Assembly: GCA_040880525.1 (NCBI GenBank)
Contig: JBBDIG010000038.1
Coordinates: 1 to 57,474, forward strand
Length of the DNA: 57,474 nucleotides
Source: Bacteroidia bacterium
GTDB lineage: Bacteria; Bacteroidota; Bacteroidia; CAILMK01; JBBDIG01
Reading direction: 5' to 3'
Numbering within the stretch: the first letter of the stretch is position 1; every line of letters begins with the position of its first letter. The translations under genes were made by a program, and so were the position numbers. This document shows, piece by piece, positions 16,914 through 26,971 of this stretch. A model generated the notes under the pieces. It ran no database searches. It was given only the letters and a program-made list of their open reading frames with translations, and was not told the origin of the DNA.

Positions 16914-17681
16914 TTAAACATCCTTTGCCGGAGCGCCAATACCTGAAAATTTGCATGCGATAAACTCCCGGTTCATACGTGCGATATGGGAGATGGATAT
17001 TTCTTTAGGACATTCTGCTTCGCAAGCGCCAATATTGGTGCAATTCCCGAAGCCTTCTTCATCATGCTGATTCAGCATTTTTACCACCCGTGAATAACGC
17101 TCCGGATGGCCCTGTGGCAAAAGTGCGAGGTGGGAGACTTTGGCGGAGGTAAACAGCATAGCCGATCCATTAGGACAAGCCGCAACACAGGCACCGCAAC
17201 CAATACATGCGGCAGCATTGAAAGCTTCGTCAGAATAGTCCTTTGGAACCGGAATAGCGTTGGCATCGGGAGCAGCCCCGGTATTTACAGATATATATCC
17301 GCCCCGCTGTTGTATTCTGTCAAAAGAAGCACGGTCTACTACAAGATCTTTGATGACCGGAAAAGCTGCTGAACGCCACGGTTCCAGCACCAAATGGTCG
17401 CCATCCCTGAACGTGCGCATGTGCAACTGGCAAACCGCTACAGCCTCTTGTGGGCCATGTGCTCTGCCATTTATCATAAATCCACAGCTTCCGCAAATTC
17501 CTTCACGGCAATCGTGTCCAAAAGCCACCGGATCATTATTTTCCTTAATAAGCTTTTCATTCAGCACGTCCAACATTTCCAGAAAAGACATGTCTTCTGA
17601 GACTTCATCAAGGGAATATTTTTCAAATTTTCCTTTCACCCTGGCGTTTCGCTGACGCCATATTTCCATAGAAATTTTCAT
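16914..17681 (-). CDS. sdhB: Succinate dehydrogenase / fumarate reductase iron-sulfur subunit
   Basis: 255 residues. The N-terminal plant-type [2Fe-2S] ligands are C58, C63, C66 and C84 ([10 protein letters not shown]...C). A ferredoxin-like C-terminal domain has [12 protein letters not shown] (C159, C162, C165, C169) and C214...C220...C224 ([15 protein letters not shown]). It passes electrons between SdhA flavin and the membrane haem/quinone subunit. It is last in the order sdhC-sdhA-sdhB, 75 bp after sdhA, and converges on gldH with 66 bp between. The direction (succinate oxidation or fumarate reduction) cannot be told from sequence. Confidence 0.95.
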   Translation of the reverse strand: MKISMEIWRQRNARVKGKFEKYSLDEVSEDMSFLEMLDVLNEKLIKENNDPVAFGHDCREGICGSCGFMINGRAHGPQEAVAVCQLHMRTFRDGDHLVLEPWRSAAFPVIKDLVVDRASFDRIQQRGGYISVNTGAAPDANAIPVPKDYSDEAFNAAACIGCGACVAACPNGSAMLFTSAKVSHLALLPQGHPERYSRVVKMLNQHDEEGFGNCTNIGACEAECPKEISISHIARMNREFIACKFSGIGAPAKDV

Positions 17682-17756
17682 ATTCTGCTTAATTCAACTT
17701 CCATTATCAGGATGAGCCTCAGCCCATCCTTTTTTCATTCTTATTGCCGGTTGGGA

Positions 17757-19697
17757 TTATTTGTAACTCCGTTGTGTCAGTTTCACAAATTCAAATTCGA
17801 GTTTCTCTTTTTTCAGCTTCCAGTGCCCTTCTGAATTCAGGCTTTCGAATTCCCAGGCGGCTGCATAGGTAAATTCGTCATCATTCCGTCTGGCCTCGCC
17901 TTCCTCAGTCTGATGCTCCAGCCGGAAGTGTCCGCCAGCAGATTCATCCCGGTGCAACGCATCCTTCGCCATGAGTTCAGCTAATTCCATAAAGTCAGCA
18001 ACACGATTTGCTTTTTCAAGACTCTCATTAAGTTCATCACCGGTGCCGGCAACTTTCACATTCTCCCAGAACTCCTTACGCAGTTCACGGATCTTTACCA
18101 ATGATACTCCCAGCCCTTCGGCTGTCCTCGCCATTCCTATATGATCCCATACAATCAGTCCAAGTTCCCTGTGAAATTCATCCACGGATTTATTTCCACG
18201 AATGCCTAATAATGTTTCATTTTTTGAAAGAACTCCGGTTATTGCGCTTTTAAAAGCTTCATGGCTGGTATCAATTTTAGAAGTCCCCTCGGTAGCCAGA
18301 TAATCTCCAATGGTATAGGGGAGGATGAAATACCCATCCGCAAGGCCCTGCATCAATGCACTGGCTCCCAACCTGTTTGCGCCATGATCTGAAAAATTCG
18401 CTTCTCCGATGGCATACAACCCTGGAATATTTGTCATTAAATTATAATCAACCCAAAGCCCGCCCATTGTATAGTGAACGGCCGGATAGATTTTCATGGG
18501 CTTTTCATACGGATTGTCGCCAGTAATTTTCTCATACATTTCGAAGAGATTCCCATACCTGGCGCTGATCACATCTTTTCCCAGCCTTGCGATTGCATCC
18601 TTAAAATCCAGGAAACTAGCCTGGCCGGTTTTATTTACGCCTCTTCCGTCATCGCAGGCTTCTTTGATATTTCTTGCTGCAACATCGCGCGGAACCAGAT
18701 TTCCAAATGAAGGATATTTTCTTTCGAGAAAGTAATCGCGGTCTTCTTCGGCAATGTCCTTAGCCGTTTTTTTCCCTTCTTGTATGGCCTTGGCATTTTC
18801 GCGTGATTTAGGGACCCAAACCCTTCCGTCATTCCGCAGGCTCTCGCTCATCAGCGTGAGTTTAGACTGGTAACTTCCGGAAACGGGAATGCAGGTAGGA
18901 TGTATCTGTGTATAGCAGGGATTTGCGAAGAGCGCCCCGCGTTTATGCGCACGCCAGGCCGCAGTAGCATTTGAGCCTTTGGCATTTGTGGAGAGATAGA
19001 ATACGTTGCCATATCCTCCTGTGGCAAGAACCACAGCATCTGCGCTGAAAGGTTTGATTTCTCCTGTTACCAGATCGCGGGCAATAATGCCTTTGGCTTT
19101 ACCATCCACCAATACCAAATCCAGCATTTCATGGCGGGGATAGCTTTTCACCTTTCCGGCATCAATCTGCCGGTTAAGGGCCTGGTAGCAACCCAGCAGC
19201 AGTTGTTGCCCAGTTTGGCCGCGAGAATAAAAAGTCCGACTCACCTGCGCCCCGCCAAATGAGCGGTTATCCAGCAATCCTCCATATTCTCTTGCAAAGG
19301 GCACTCCCTGTGCCACAGCCTGGTCAATAATGTTGACGCTGAGTTCTGCGAGTCTGTACACATTAGCTTCGCGTGAACGGTAGTCGCCACCTTTAATAGT
19401 ATCATAGAAAAGGCGCCAAACGCTGTCGCCATCATTCTGATAATTTTTTGCAGCATTTATACCGCCTTGTGCAGCGATGCTATGCGCTCTGCGCGGGCTG
19501 TCCTGAAAGCAGAAGGAAGTAACATTATATCCAAGTTCTGCAAGGGATGCCGCAGCAGAACCTCCGGCCAGGCCGGTTCCAACCATTATTATGTGAAACT
19601 TGCGCTTATTGGCAGGGTTCACAAGTTTCAGTTGATTCTTATGCAGGGTCCATTTCTCAGCAAGCGGCCCATCTGGTGTTTTTGATTCAAAATTCAT
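17757..19697 (-). CDS. sdhA: Succinate dehydrogenase / fumarate reductase flavoprotein subunit
   Basis: 646 residues. The FAD dinucleotide fold is [17 protein letters not shown] (38-54). The flavin-linking His72 lies in [15 protein letters not shown]. Substrate-site motifs include [28 protein letters not shown] and [18 protein letters not shown]. The extended N-terminus and overall length match the Bacteroidota/Bacillus-type enzyme. It is the catalytic subunit of respiratory complex II. sdhC starts the operon 22 bp upstream and sdhB follows. Confidence 0.95.
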   Translation of the reverse strand: MNFESKTPDGPLAEKWTLHKNQLKLVNPANKRKFHIIMVGTGLAGGSAAASLAELGYNVTSFCFQDSPRRAHSIAAQGGINAAKNYQNDGDSVWRLFYDTIKGGDYRSREANVYRLAELSVNIIDQAVAQGVPFAREYGGLLDNRSFGGAQVSRTFYSRGQTGQQLLLGCYQALNRQIDAGKVKSYPRHEMLDLVLVDGKAKGIIARDLVTGEIKPFSADAVVLATGGYGNVFYLSTNAKGSNATAAWRAHKRGALFANPCYTQIHPTCIPVSGSYQSKLTLMSESLRNDGRVWVPKSRENAKAIQEGKKTAKDIAEEDRDYFLERKYPSFGNLVPRDVAARNIKEACDDGRGVNKTGQASFLDFKDAIARLGKDVISARYGNLFEMYEKITGDNPYEKPMKIYPAVHYTMGGLWVDYNLMTNIPGLYAIGEANFSDHGANRLGASALMQGLADGYFILPYTIGDYLATEGTSKIDTSHEAFKSAITGVLSKNETLLGIRGNKSVDEFHRELGLIVWDHIGMARTAEGLGVSLVKIRELRKEFWENVKVAGTGDELNESLEKANRVADFMELAELMAKDALHRDESAGGHFRLEHQTEEGEARRNDDEFTYAAAWEFESLNSEGHWKLKKEKLEFEFVKLTQRSYK

Positions 19698-19719
19698 GGT
19701 CCTATGAAGATTACCATTT

Positions 19720-20373
19720 TTAAGCTAAAACAAAATGTACATACAATGGCAGGAATGAAAAGCCAACGGTGAAGATTATGGCCAGTGCTAATCCGAAATC
19801 TTTGAGCCAACCGATATATTTATTATTGCTAAGCCCGATGGTCCTGAATGCACTGGAGAAGCCATGATAAATATGAAAACCCAAAAAAACCATTGAGACT
19901 ACATAAAACAGCACCAGCCAAAGCTCAGAGAATGTTGCAACCTCGCGATCATAGAGCGTCATATCTCCTCCAATTAGTTTATGCTGCACAAAGAAGGTAT
20001 TCACATGGAGGATGAAGAAAACCAATAGTACCAGCGCGGACAGTGGCATCCTGCGGGAAGCCCAGGCAACGGATGGCGGCTTTTTGAATTTTTTATATCC
20101 TTCGCTGCCACGTGCCTTACGGTTTTGAAAATACAGCACAATGCCATCAATTATATGTAAAAAGAAGGCGGCAAAAAGAATTACCTCAATTGCCTGTATA
20201 ATTGGATTTGCGGATAAGGTGGCTGCGTAATCATTAAATAAATCACGTCCGCCAAGAATCATCATGTTGCCGAAAAGGTGGATCACCAAATACACCACCA
20301 GGAACAAGCCTGTTAGTGACATCAGGATCTTTTTACTAATGGAATAGAACAGTTTATTATTGGTTGGGGCCAT
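19720..20373 (-). CDS. sdhC: Succinate dehydrogenase cytochrome b subunit (single-polypeptide, b558 type)
   Basis: 217 residues with five predicted membrane helices. Histidines suited to ligate two haems sit in [30 protein letters not shown] and [12 protein letters not shown]. This is the single-subunit diheme anchor used by menaquinone-linked enzymes of Bacillus, Wolinella and Bacteroidota, which agrees with the menF/menD genes in the same window. It is first in the sdhCAB operon, with an exact TAnnTTTG box about 30 nt upstream. Confidence 0.92.
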   Translation of the reverse strand: MAPTNNKLFYSISKKILMSLTGLFLVVYLVIHLFGNMMILGGRDLFNDYAATLSANPIIQAIEVILFAAFFLHIIDGIVLYFQNRKARGSEGYKKFKKPPSVAWASRRMPLSALVLLVFFILHVNTFFVQHKLIGGDMTLYDREVATFSELWLVLFYVVSMVFLGFHIYHGFSSAFRTIGLSNNKYIGWLKDFGLALAIIFTVGFSFLPLYVHFVLA

Positions 20374-20401
20374 CTCTGAATATCGTTATCGAAACCGGGC
20401 G

Positions 20402-20409
20402 CAAATTTA
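20402..20409 (-). promoter_or_regulatory. Putative -7 box TAAATTTG for sdhCAB
   Basis: The minus strand reads TAAATTTGC, an exact TAnnTTTG match, 29 nt before the sdhC ATG. It lies in the 110-bp gap between sdhC and tatC, so sdhCAB probably has its own transcript. Confidence 0.55.
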
Positions 20410-20483
20410 GAATAATAAACCTGAACGGCAGGGCCTGCCAGCGTGGAAATCTCTTCCGGTGTTTACCTGGCCAAAGGTGGAAA

Positions 20484-21314
20484 TCATGTGCTCCCGGTTT
20501 CCGGTAAATTCGCCATCACCCGTGCCGATACTAAAATGCTCACCTCATATAAAAGGTAGAAAGGGATTGAGAGCAGCAATTGACTGGTGAGATCAGGCGG
20601 GGTAAGAATGGCTGAAATGAGAAGGATCACTATCAGGGAGTGTTTTCGGAATCCCCTCAACATGGCAGGCGTTACCAGTCCGATTTTAGTTAAAAAGTAA
20701 ATAATGATGGGCAATTCAAATACAATTGCCGTAGCAAAGACAACCCCTGAAACGGTAGAGATGTAGCTTCCGAGGTTGATCTGATTGGCTACTTCCATGC
20801 TCACATTATAATTTCCCAGGAACTGGATAGATATTGGGGTGAGAATGAAATAGCCAAAAAGCACTCCGATGAAAAACAGCAAGCTAGTGTAGCCAACGAT
20901 GCCGGTTGCATATTTCCTTTCTCTGGCATGCAAAGCGGGCTTTATGAAGCGCCACATTTCCCACATGATGTATGGAAAGGCGATAATAATTCCGATGGCA
21001 AAAGAAATGATAATATGAGCGGTGAACTGTCCGGCCATATTCAGGTTAAATACCTCAAAGTTGATTTCTGTTACGCAGAGTTGATCTCCGAGATGAAGCT
21101 GGTCAGAAAGCCGGCAAAGCATCCGGTAGCTCCAGAAGTCAGTGTTTTTGGGCGCAAGTATTACCCCATCAAAAAAGAAGGCTTTGTTGACAAAAGCTGC
21201 AATTGAGAAAACGACAACAGCAATGATGGAACGGATGAGGTGCCACCGGAGCGCTTCAAGGTGGTCAAGAAAAGACATTTCTGAATCTTCAGTATTCCTT
21301 TCTGTTTGTGCCAT
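20484..21314 (-). CDS. tatC: Twin-arginine translocase subunit TatC
   Basis: 276 residues. The N-terminal signature is FLDHLEALRWHLIRS, with Glu20 in the position that contacts twin-arginine signals. Six hydrophobic segments follow, with the conserved FPYIMWEMWRFIKPAL (loop/TM3) and SAILTPPDLTSQLLLSIP (TM5). TatC is the signal-recognition subunit of the Tat translocon in the inner membrane. No tatA or tatB is nearby. The start could also be the internal Met13, directly before the signature. Its minus-strand upstream region near 21362-21372 has a one-off promoter box (TATTTTGC). Confidence 0.93.
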   Translation of the reverse strand: MAQTERNTEDSEMSFLDHLEALRWHLIRSIIAVVVFSIAAFVNKAFFFDGVILAPKNTDFWSYRMLCRLSDQLHLGDQLCVTEINFEVFNLNMAGQFTAHIIISFAIGIIIAFPYIMWEMWRFIKPALHARERKYATGIVGYTSLLFFIGVLFGYFILTPISIQFLGNYNVSMEVANQINLGSYISTVSGVVFATAIVFELPIIIYFLTKIGLVTPAMLRGFRKHSLIVILLISAILTPPDLTSQLLLSIPFYLLYEVSILVSARVMANLPETGST

Positions 21315-21379
21315 AAATTTTTGAGTGAAAATTGATAACGGCCGTTTCCGGTAAAGCGGTGCAAAATAATAGCTAACCC

Positions 21380-22036
21380 ATGAGAAAACTTTTGACCTTC
21401 ATTCTTTTCTGTATTCTTTTGCTCCCGGTGCATTTGGCAGCTCAGCAGGAACTCAAATTATTTCGTTTTTTCAGCATTGATCTGGAATGGCAAACCTGGC
21501 AACAAAAGCCGGGAGATGTAGAACTTGAGGATGCATTAGGCAGGGGCGTTTCCATCCATGTTATACAGCCGCTGGTAAGAGGTCAAAAGCGATTTTGGGT
21601 GGTTACCGGCCTTGGCATTTCCAGTACAAATATTTTTAACAACGTAATAATGAATTACAGGCTGGATTTAGATGGACAGTTACCGGTTCTGCCGGATGAT
21701 GTATACAGGAAGAACAAGCTGAGCCTGAATTACCTGGAAGTCCCGCTTCATACGACTTACCGTTTTCGGAAAGATTCAGCGAGGAGCCTGTCAGTTACCC
21801 TGGGCGTAAAGGGCGGCTTCCTCATTGATTCACACACCAAGATGAAAGGCAACAACGGCATGATCTATAAAACAAAAAAGCTGGAGGCACCAAACGATTA
21901 TCGTTACGGAGTTTTTGCCCGCATCGGGAACAGTCGCGTGCATTTATATGGTTATTATGCCCTCAGCACGGTATTTAAGGAAGATTATCCGGATGTAAAT
22001 CTTTTTTCGGTTGGCCTCAGTTATTCGGGCTTTTGA
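21380..22036 (+). CDS. Predicted outer-membrane beta-barrel protein, unknown function
   Basis: 218 residues. A signal peptide ends at LAAQQ (~22). The body alternates short amphipathic strands with turns (FRFFSIDLEWQTW, FWVVTGLGISS, LSLNYLEVPLHTTYRF, LSVTLGVKGGFLIDS, VHLYGYYALSTVF) and ends in aromatic SYSGF, typical of small 8- to 10-strand outer-membrane barrels of the PorT/OMP_b-brl kind. The motif YLEVPL...Y is common in that family. It is divergent from tatC with 65 bp between. No specific function can be named. Confidence 0.75.
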   Translation: MRKLLTFILFCILLLPVHLAAQQELKLFRFFSIDLEWQTWQQKPGDVELEDALGRGVSIHVIQPLVRGQKRFWVVTGLGISSTNIFNNVIMNYRLDLDGQLPVLPDDVYRKNKLSLNYLEVPLHTTYRFRKDSARSLSVTLGVKGGFLIDSHTKMKGNNGMIYKTKKLEAPNDYRYGVFARIGNSRVHLYGYYALSTVFKEDYPDVNLFSVGLSYSGF

Positions 22037-22109
22037 TCGGAATCCAAGTTCTGCTGAGTTTTTGTCCTACAAATTTCTCATCTTTGAGAAAATCTAAAAA
22101 GTTAAAATT

Positions 22110-22388
22110 ATGATGAAATTTAAAGCGATTGCATTCGCAGCCATCTTTGCCTTTTCTTTTTCTGTGGCCGGTGCTACAACTTCTTTTTCAGCGAAGGAAG
22201 GCATTGCCCAGACAGAAATGACAGATGGTGGCGGTAAGAAAAAAGATAAGAAGAGCAAGAAGAAGAAGAATAAAAAAGCAGCCGCAGACAATGCCGAAAA
22301 AAGTGAGGTAAAGTCTAATTGTCCGGCAGCAAAAGCATCAGGCTGCTGTTCTAAAGGCAAAGCAAAGAGCGAAGTCAAGGTTCAGTAA
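22110..22388 (+). CDS. Small secreted Lys-rich, Cys-tailed protein
   Basis: 92 residues. A signal peptide of ~22 residues (MMKFKAIAFAAIFAFSFSVAGA) precedes a stretch dominated by lysine (KKKDKKSKKKKNKKAAA, ~43-60) and a C-terminal segment with three cysteines (NCPAAKASGCCSKGKAK). Starts with ATGATG; the first is taken. I recognise no family. The polybasic region could bind nucleic acid or LPS, and the Cys cluster could bind metal or form disulfides; both are guesses. A near-match promoter box (CATCTTTG) lies at ~22079-22086, and a hairpin follows the stop. Confidence 0.7.
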   Translation: MMKFKAIAFAAIFAFSFSVAGATTSFSAKEGIAQTEMTDGGGKKKDKKSKKKKNKKAAADNAEKSEVKSNCPAAKASGCCSKGKAKSEVKVQ

Positions 22389-22410
22389 TCTTCGTTGCTT
22401 TTAAACAATA

Positions 22411-22452
22411 AAGCCCGTGTTTTCTTAATTGGAAGCATGGGCTTCTCTGTTT
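22411..22452 (+). terminator. Probable terminator after the small Lys-rich gene
   Basis: A 9-bp stem with one G-T pair (AAGCCCGTG at 22411-22419 with CATGGGCTT at 22436-22444) and a moderately T-rich tail. It lies 22 nt after the stop codon. Confidence 0.55.
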
Positions 22453-22623
22453 CCATTGATGGCTGATTTTCTCTAATCTACCTGAAATTAAATGTTTTCT
22501 CGTTGTAGCCAAATCTGAGTTTTCTGGATTAAAACCCAGAAGATCAATATCAATCAACCTATATTTAAAGATAAGAAGGAGATTGACAGAGAAAATCATT
22601 AGCCGCATTCAAAACAATTATAG

Positions 22624-23706
22624 ATGGCATTAAAGGAAAAAATATTGGCGGCACTAGGGGAGGTGGAAGATCCTGACCTGAAGAAAGACCTGGTAACGCT
22701 GGGAATGATCAAGCACCTGGAGATCAACGGCCAAAAGATTAGTTTCACACTGGAACTCACAACTCCGGCTTGTCCTATGAAGGAAATGCTGGAGGCTGCC
22801 TGCCGTACGGCCATTAGCCAATTTGTTGATCCGTCTCTCAAAGTTGAAATTGATATCACCTCTCGCGTTACTACTCAACGAAACAATAATGAGCAGGTGC
22901 TGAAAGGAATAAAGAACATTATTGCGGTGGCTTCAGGCAAGGGGGGCGTAGGGAAAAGCACCATTGCTCTTAATTTGGCGCTTGGTCTGGCACAATCCGG
23001 AGCAAGCGTGGGGTTGCTGGATGCCGATATTCATGGACCTTCATTGCCTGTGATGCTTGGCAGGCGGACGATAAAGCCCGAAACCCGGCAGGTGGAAGGA
23101 TCCGATAAATTCACCATTATTCCGATAGAGCAATTTGGGCTGAAGGCGATGAGCATGGGAATGCTGGTGCCGGAAAACCAGCCAATGATCTGGCGCGGAC
23201 CGATGGTTTCTTCTGCTTTGCGCCAAATGTTCCTGGATGTGGAGTGGGGCGAAATTGATTATATGATCGTGGATCTTCCTCCCGGAACCGGTGACATTCA
23301 TTTAACGCTGATGCAGCATTTTCCTGTGACGGGGGTGGTCATCGTTACCACACCACAACAGGTTTCGCTGGCGGATACGCGCAGAACTATTGAGATGTTC
23401 CGGAATCAACAAGTGCAGGCGCCTGTTTTGGGAATCGTTGAGAACATGAGCTGGTTCTCACCCCTGGATGCCCCTGAGAAACAATATTACCTGTTTGGCA
23501 AAGGAGGTGGGGAACAATTGAGTAAAGAATACAATTTGCCCTTGCTGGCGCAGGTACCCCTTTTTCAGGGTATGGCAGGCGATGCGGATGAGGGTCAACC
23601 GGCTTTGCTCAGTAAAGTCGCAACGGTTCAACGGCCATTTCTTGAAATGACGGCCAGGGTGGCCCAACAGGTTTCAACTGTTAATGCAAGGCTTTCCGGC
23701 CAGTAA
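22624..23706 (+). CDS. mrp: Mrp/ApbC-family Fe-S cluster carrier ATPase
   Basis: 360 residues. The N-terminal MIP18/DUF59 domain (~1-85) has the conserved LELTTPACPMKEML. A ParA-like ATPase domain follows with deviant Walker A GKGGVGKST (105-113), DADIHGPSLPVMLG, WRGPMVSSALRQM and VDLPPGTGDIHLT. Mrp/Nbp35 proteins carry [4Fe-4S] clusters to apo-proteins in the cytoplasm. After ENMSWF the usual cluster-binding CxxC is replaced by SPLDAPEKQYYLFG; I recall the same in other Bacteroidota Mrp proteins. The gene is followed by a NifU-like gene with its own promoter box. Confidence 0.92.
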   Translation: MALKEKILAALGEVEDPDLKKDLVTLGMIKHLEINGQKISFTLELTTPACPMKEMLEAACRTAISQFVDPSLKVEIDITSRVTTQRNNNEQVLKGIKNIIAVASGKGGVGKSTIALNLALGLAQSGASVGLLDADIHGPSLPVMLGRRTIKPETRQVEGSDKFTIIPIEQFGLKAMSMGMLVPENQPMIWRGPMVSSALRQMFLDVEWGEIDYMIVDLPPGTGDIHLTLMQHFPVTGVVIVTTPQQVSLADTRRTIEMFRNQQVQAPVLGIVENMSWFSPLDAPEKQYYLFGKGGGEQLSKEYNLPLLAQVPLFQGMAGDADEGQPALLSKVATVQRPFLEMTARVAQQVSTVNARLSGQ

Positions 23707-23755
23707 CCTTGAAATTCATTCTCCTTTTCTCTCTTCATTCGAATCCATGTTTTTG

Positions 23756-23763
23756 TACTTTTG
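23756..23763 (+). promoter_or_regulatory. Putative -7 box TACTTTTG for the NifU-like gene
   Basis: An exact TAnnTTTG match 32 nt before the ATG at 23796, in the 89-bp gap after mrp. The NifU-like gene may therefore be expressed separately as well as from mrp read-through. Confidence 0.5.
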
Positions 23764-23795
23764 AAAGCTTATATACGTCCTGATCATAAGCTGAA

Positions 23796-24044
23796 ATGAC
23801 AAATAAACCAGAACTTTTAGACCGTGTGAATCAAACACTGGATAAGTTGCGTCCATATCTGAACACGGATGGAGGCGATATTGAATTGATAGATATTAGT
23901 GAGGATTATATCGCCACCGTAAAACTGCTCGGCAGTTGCAGCACCTGCAACATGAGCCACATGACCATGAAGGCTGGCGTAGAAGACGGTATCCGAAAGG
24001 CTGTTCCTGAAATTCAGCGCGTTATCGCATTAGAAGAAAGCTAA
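23796..24044 (+). CDS. NifU-like C-terminal domain Fe-S scaffold protein
   Basis: 82 residues comprising only the NifU C-terminal (Nfu) domain. LRPYLNTDGGDIELI (18-32) is followed by the cluster-binding CSTC (Cys48, Cys51), then SHMTMKAGVEDGIRKAVPEI. Nfu dimers hold a [4Fe-4S] cluster between the two CxxC pairs and donate it to enzymes. The position just after mrp suggests a cytoplasmic Fe-S maturation pair that could serve SdhB and other cluster proteins encoded nearby. No suf or isc genes are in the window. Confidence 0.92.
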   Translation: MTNKPELLDRVNQTLDKLRPYLNTDGGDIELIDISEDYIATVKLLGSCSTCNMSHMTMKAGVEDGIRKAVPEIQRVIALEES

Positions 24045-24196
24045 GCGCTTTTGTCAAGTATTTCTGTATATGTAGTTCCGGTATAGTATTAACAGATATA
24101 CTCTTTAATGCCTCCACTTAAACTATAGGTTTATCATCAGTTCGCGCCACTTCTCTGCGCAATGAAGCATTTTCGTCCGCTGAATATTTTCCATTT

Positions 24197-24204
24197 TACC
24201 TTTG
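24197..24204 (+). promoter_or_regulatory. Putative -7 box TACCTTTG for aspS
   Basis: An exact TAnnTTTG followed by C, 35 nt before the aspS ATG. The 187-bp gap from the NifU-like gene holds nothing else I can identify. Confidence 0.55.
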
Positions 24205-24231
24205 CATTTTCTTTAATAATTCCTTTAAATA

Positions 24232-25998
24232 ATGTACAGATCCCATAATTGCGGAGAACTGAGAGGTGTGAATGCAGGCCAGCCAGTAACACTTGCCGGT
24301 TGGGTGCAGCGCATCAGAAATTTTGGCGGAATGATCTTTATTGATCTCAGGGACAGGTATGGAATCACACAGCTTGTTTTCAGCGAAGAAATTGATCCTT
24401 CCCTAGCCTCACAAGCGGAGGAGTTAGGACGCGAGTTCGTGGTGCAGGCCAGTGGTAAAGTTGCCGAAAGAAGCAATAAGAATAAAGAAATACTAACGGG
24501 AGATATTGAGATCATCGTTGAGAAACTGAATGTGCTGAATAAGAGCAAAACGCCTCCCTTCACCATCGAGGATGAAACGGATGGAGGCGAAGAACTGCGC
24601 ATGAAATATCGCTTTCTCGATCTCAGAAGAAAATCACCCATGCAAAACCTAATGCTCCGCCATCAGATGCTTCAGGAAACGAGAAGGTATCTGACTTCGG
24701 AGCAGTTCATCGAAGTGGAAACTCCATTCCTCATAAAATCCACCCCGGAAGGAGCGCGTGATTTTGTGGTTCCTTCCAGGATGCATCAGGGCAGCTTTTA
24801 TGCGCTTCCGCAATCGCCTCAGACTTTCAAGCAGATCCTGATGGTGGCCGGCTTCGACCGTTATTTCCAGATCGTAAAATGCTTCCGGGATGAGGATTTG
24901 CGGGCAGACCGCCAGCCGGAGTTTACACAGATAGATTGTGAACTTTCGTTCGTTACCTTGAAAGATGTCATTGATGTGTTCTCCGGATTATCAACGCATT
25001 TGTTTCAGCAAATTGGCGGGGTGGAACTGGATAGCAGCCGCATAATGACCTATGATGATGCCATGCGGTTTTACGGTTCTGATAAACCTGACCTGCGCTT
25101 TGAGATGAAATTCCAGTACCTGACTGCACAGGTGGCCGGGACTGATTTTCCGCCCTTTGCGAGTGTAGTTGCTGAAGGGGGGGATGTGATCGGATTTGTC
25201 GTAAAAAATGGAGCCGGGTACAGCCGAAGGCAAATAGATCAGCTCACTGATTTTGTCAGGCAACCGCATCGCGGAATGAAAGGCCTGGTGTGGATAAAAC
25301 TTGAAACAACAGGAGAAGTGAAGTCTCCGGTAGGGAAATTTTTTACTGATGATCAGCTCAAGCAATGGATGTCGGCTTGCGGAGCGGAGAAAGGCGACCT
25401 GCTGTTAATCGTGGCCGGAGAAACTGAAAAAGCCCAACATGCCCTGGGCGGCCTGAGGCTCGAAGTGGCGAAGCAAGAAGGGTTGTCAGACAAAAGAAAG
25501 TTTGTAGCAACCTGGATCACGGAATGGCCGCTTTTCGAGTGGGTAGAAGAGGACCAGAGATGGTATTCGCGCCATCATCCCTTTACGGCACCTAATGAAG
25601 AATTCCTGCATTTGTTAGAAACCGATCCGGGGAAGGTAAAAGCCAATGCCTATGACTTTGTGATTAATGGAGTGGAGATTGGCGGGGGCTCAGTCAGAAT
25701 TCATGACAGACAAATACAGGAGTGGGTATTCAAAACATTGGGACTATCAACCGAAGAGAGCCGCGAAAAATTCGGATTTCTGCTGAGCGCCCTGGATTAT
25801 GGCGCACCACCGCATGGAGGCATTGCCTACGGCTTTGACCGTTGGGTGGCAATGATGGCCGGAGCAGACAGTATTCGGGAGGTTATCGCATTTCCGAAGA
25901 ATAATGCGGGCCGAGATATAATGATTGATGCACCTTCTCCCGTGGATTTTGCGCAGCTTAATGAACTGGGCCTCAAGCTATCAGAAGAAAAGAAGTAG
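24232..25998 (+). CDS. aspS: Aspartyl-tRNA synthetase
   Basis: 588 residues, normal for the bacterial type. The N-terminal OB-fold anticodon-binding domain has [22 protein letters not shown]. The class II core has the motif 2 region [19 protein letters not shown] (~219-237), the aspartate-site [11 protein letters not shown], and motif 3 [10 protein letters not shown] (~529). The bacterial GAD insertion lies at ~300-410. It charges tRNA-Asp in the cytoplasm. Whether it is discriminating (Asp only) or also charges tRNA-Asn cannot be settled here. A hairpin follows 54 nt after the stop. Confidence 0.97.
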   Translation: MYRSHNCGELRGVNAGQPVTLAGWVQRIRNFGGMIFIDLRDRYGITQLVFSEEIDPSLASQAEELGREFVVQASGKVAERSNKNKEILTGDIEIIVEKLNVLNKSKTPPFTIEDETDGGEELRMKYRFLDLRRKSPMQNLMLRHQMLQETRRYLTSEQFIEVETPFLIKSTPEGARDFVVPSRMHQGSFYALPQSPQTFKQILMVAGFDRYFQIVKCFRDEDLRADRQPEFTQIDCELSFVTLKDVIDVFSGLSTHLFQQIGGVELDSSRIMTYDDAMRFYGSDKPDLRFEMKFQYLTAQVAGTDFPPFASVVAEGGDVIGFVVKNGAGYSRRQIDQLTDFVRQPHRGMKGLVWIKLETTGEVKSPVGKFFTDDQLKQWMSACGAEKGDLLLIVAGETEKAQHALGGLRLEVAKQEGLSDKRKFVATWITEWPLFEWVEEDQRWYSRHHPFTAPNEEFLHLLETDPGKVKANAYDFVINGVEIGGGSVRIHDRQIQEWVFKTLGLSTEESREKFGFLLSALDYGAPPHGGIAYGFDRWVAMMAGADSIREVIAFPKNNAGRDIMIDAPSPVDFAQLNELGLKLSEEKK

Positions 25999-26052
25999 AG
26001 TGAAGCAGGCGTGATGAGCCGGGGAAGATTGCTGCTGGTAGGGCACAAAAAA

Positions 26053-26086
26053 AATGACCCGGAAGGATCAACCATTCCGGGCCATT
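26053..26086 (+). terminator. Probable terminator after aspS
   Basis: A 12-bp stem with one mismatch (26053-26064 AATGACCCGGAA with 26075-26086 TTCCGGGCCATT) and a 10-nt loop. An A8 run precedes it, but the downstream tail is only weakly T-rich, so it would work best in the minus direction; no minus-strand gene needs it. Confidence 0.5.
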
Positions 26087-26254
26087 ATTGATTGATAGGA
26101 ATTAAACCCTAAGAAACCAAAAGCTTTTTATTAACCCCCCTATCAATCAAACTAAAAACCCTCTAAAACTATGAAACCATTTCTCTTAGTTGCTTCAAAT
26201 ATAAAGTGAGACTTTGATACAAAAAAGAATTTTAGCTAAAAAATTTTTAGAAAA

Positions 26255-26875
26255 ATGAAATTTATTTGGAAATCTTTCAAAATGATGATGTTAGGAAATG
26301 ACCGGGAAGCCTGGTCATTGGAAAATTTCAGAATTAATGTTCTGAAAGGTGTGCTCATAGGAGGTATGCTCATGGTGGTTCCTCATATTTCACTTGCCCA
26401 GGTACATGCTCCCACACAAATGCTGGATACGTTGTTTAAAGAACGGGAGAAGGTTTATAGCAAAGCCAAAGATATTTACGAGCAAAATAATGCGCTCTTT
26501 GGTGGAAAGGCAAAACGTGACCTTATAGAAGCCATAGAAGAACTGAAACGTGTAGTAGCGATCGACAACAAAATTGTACTGGAGGTAGAACGGCTGCGGT
26601 TTACGAATGAGTTTGAACGTTTCAGTGCAGAAGGAGAGATGCTGGAAAGCATGCAGCGTGTAGAGGAACTGGAACAGGCGAACTTGCAGCTTCAGGATAA
26701 ACTTACGGAACAAAAGGCACAGCTTCTGGAAACGCAGAATCAACTGGCTAGCGGGAAGCAGAGTCGCGTGATGCAGGGTTTTCTGATTGTATTGCTATTC
26801 CTGTCAAATGGTGTGTTCATTTATTTGTTCTTTAGAACAAAGAAGCGCCCGGAAGGAGAAGCAGAATTGGAATAA
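26255..26875 (+). CDS. Unknown membrane-anchored coiled-coil protein
   Basis: 206 residues, no family recognised. A hydrophobic segment at ~31-48 (GVLIGGMLMVVPHISLA) ends like a signal peptide cleavage site (SLAQ). Residues ~60-165 are charged and helical with heptad-like spacing (EELEQANLQLQDKLTEQKAQLLETQNQLAS), a likely coiled coil. A second membrane segment lies at ~171-192 (QGFLIVLLFLSNGVFIYLFF), followed by a short basic and acidic tail. The mature protein would have a periplasmic coiled coil anchored at its C-terminus. The gene after it encodes a secreted VWA-like protein on the same strand, 96 bp away. Confidence 0.7.
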   Translation: MKFIWKSFKMMMLGNDREAWSLENFRINVLKGVLIGGMLMVVPHISLAQVHAPTQMLDTLFKEREKVYSKAKDIYEQNNALFGGKAKRDLIEAIEELKRVVAIDNKIVLEVERLRFTNEFERFSAEGEMLESMQRVEELEQANLQLQDKLTEQKAQLLETQNQLASGKQSRVMQGFLIVLLFLSNGVFIYLFFRTKKRPEGEAELE

Positions 26876-26971
26876 TGGCTCAATTATTTTAATAATGTCA
26901 TTATCTTACAGGTATGCACAAATACAATAATTTCCTGGCGTTGCGTTAAAAAACTACAGCGATTATTCCTG

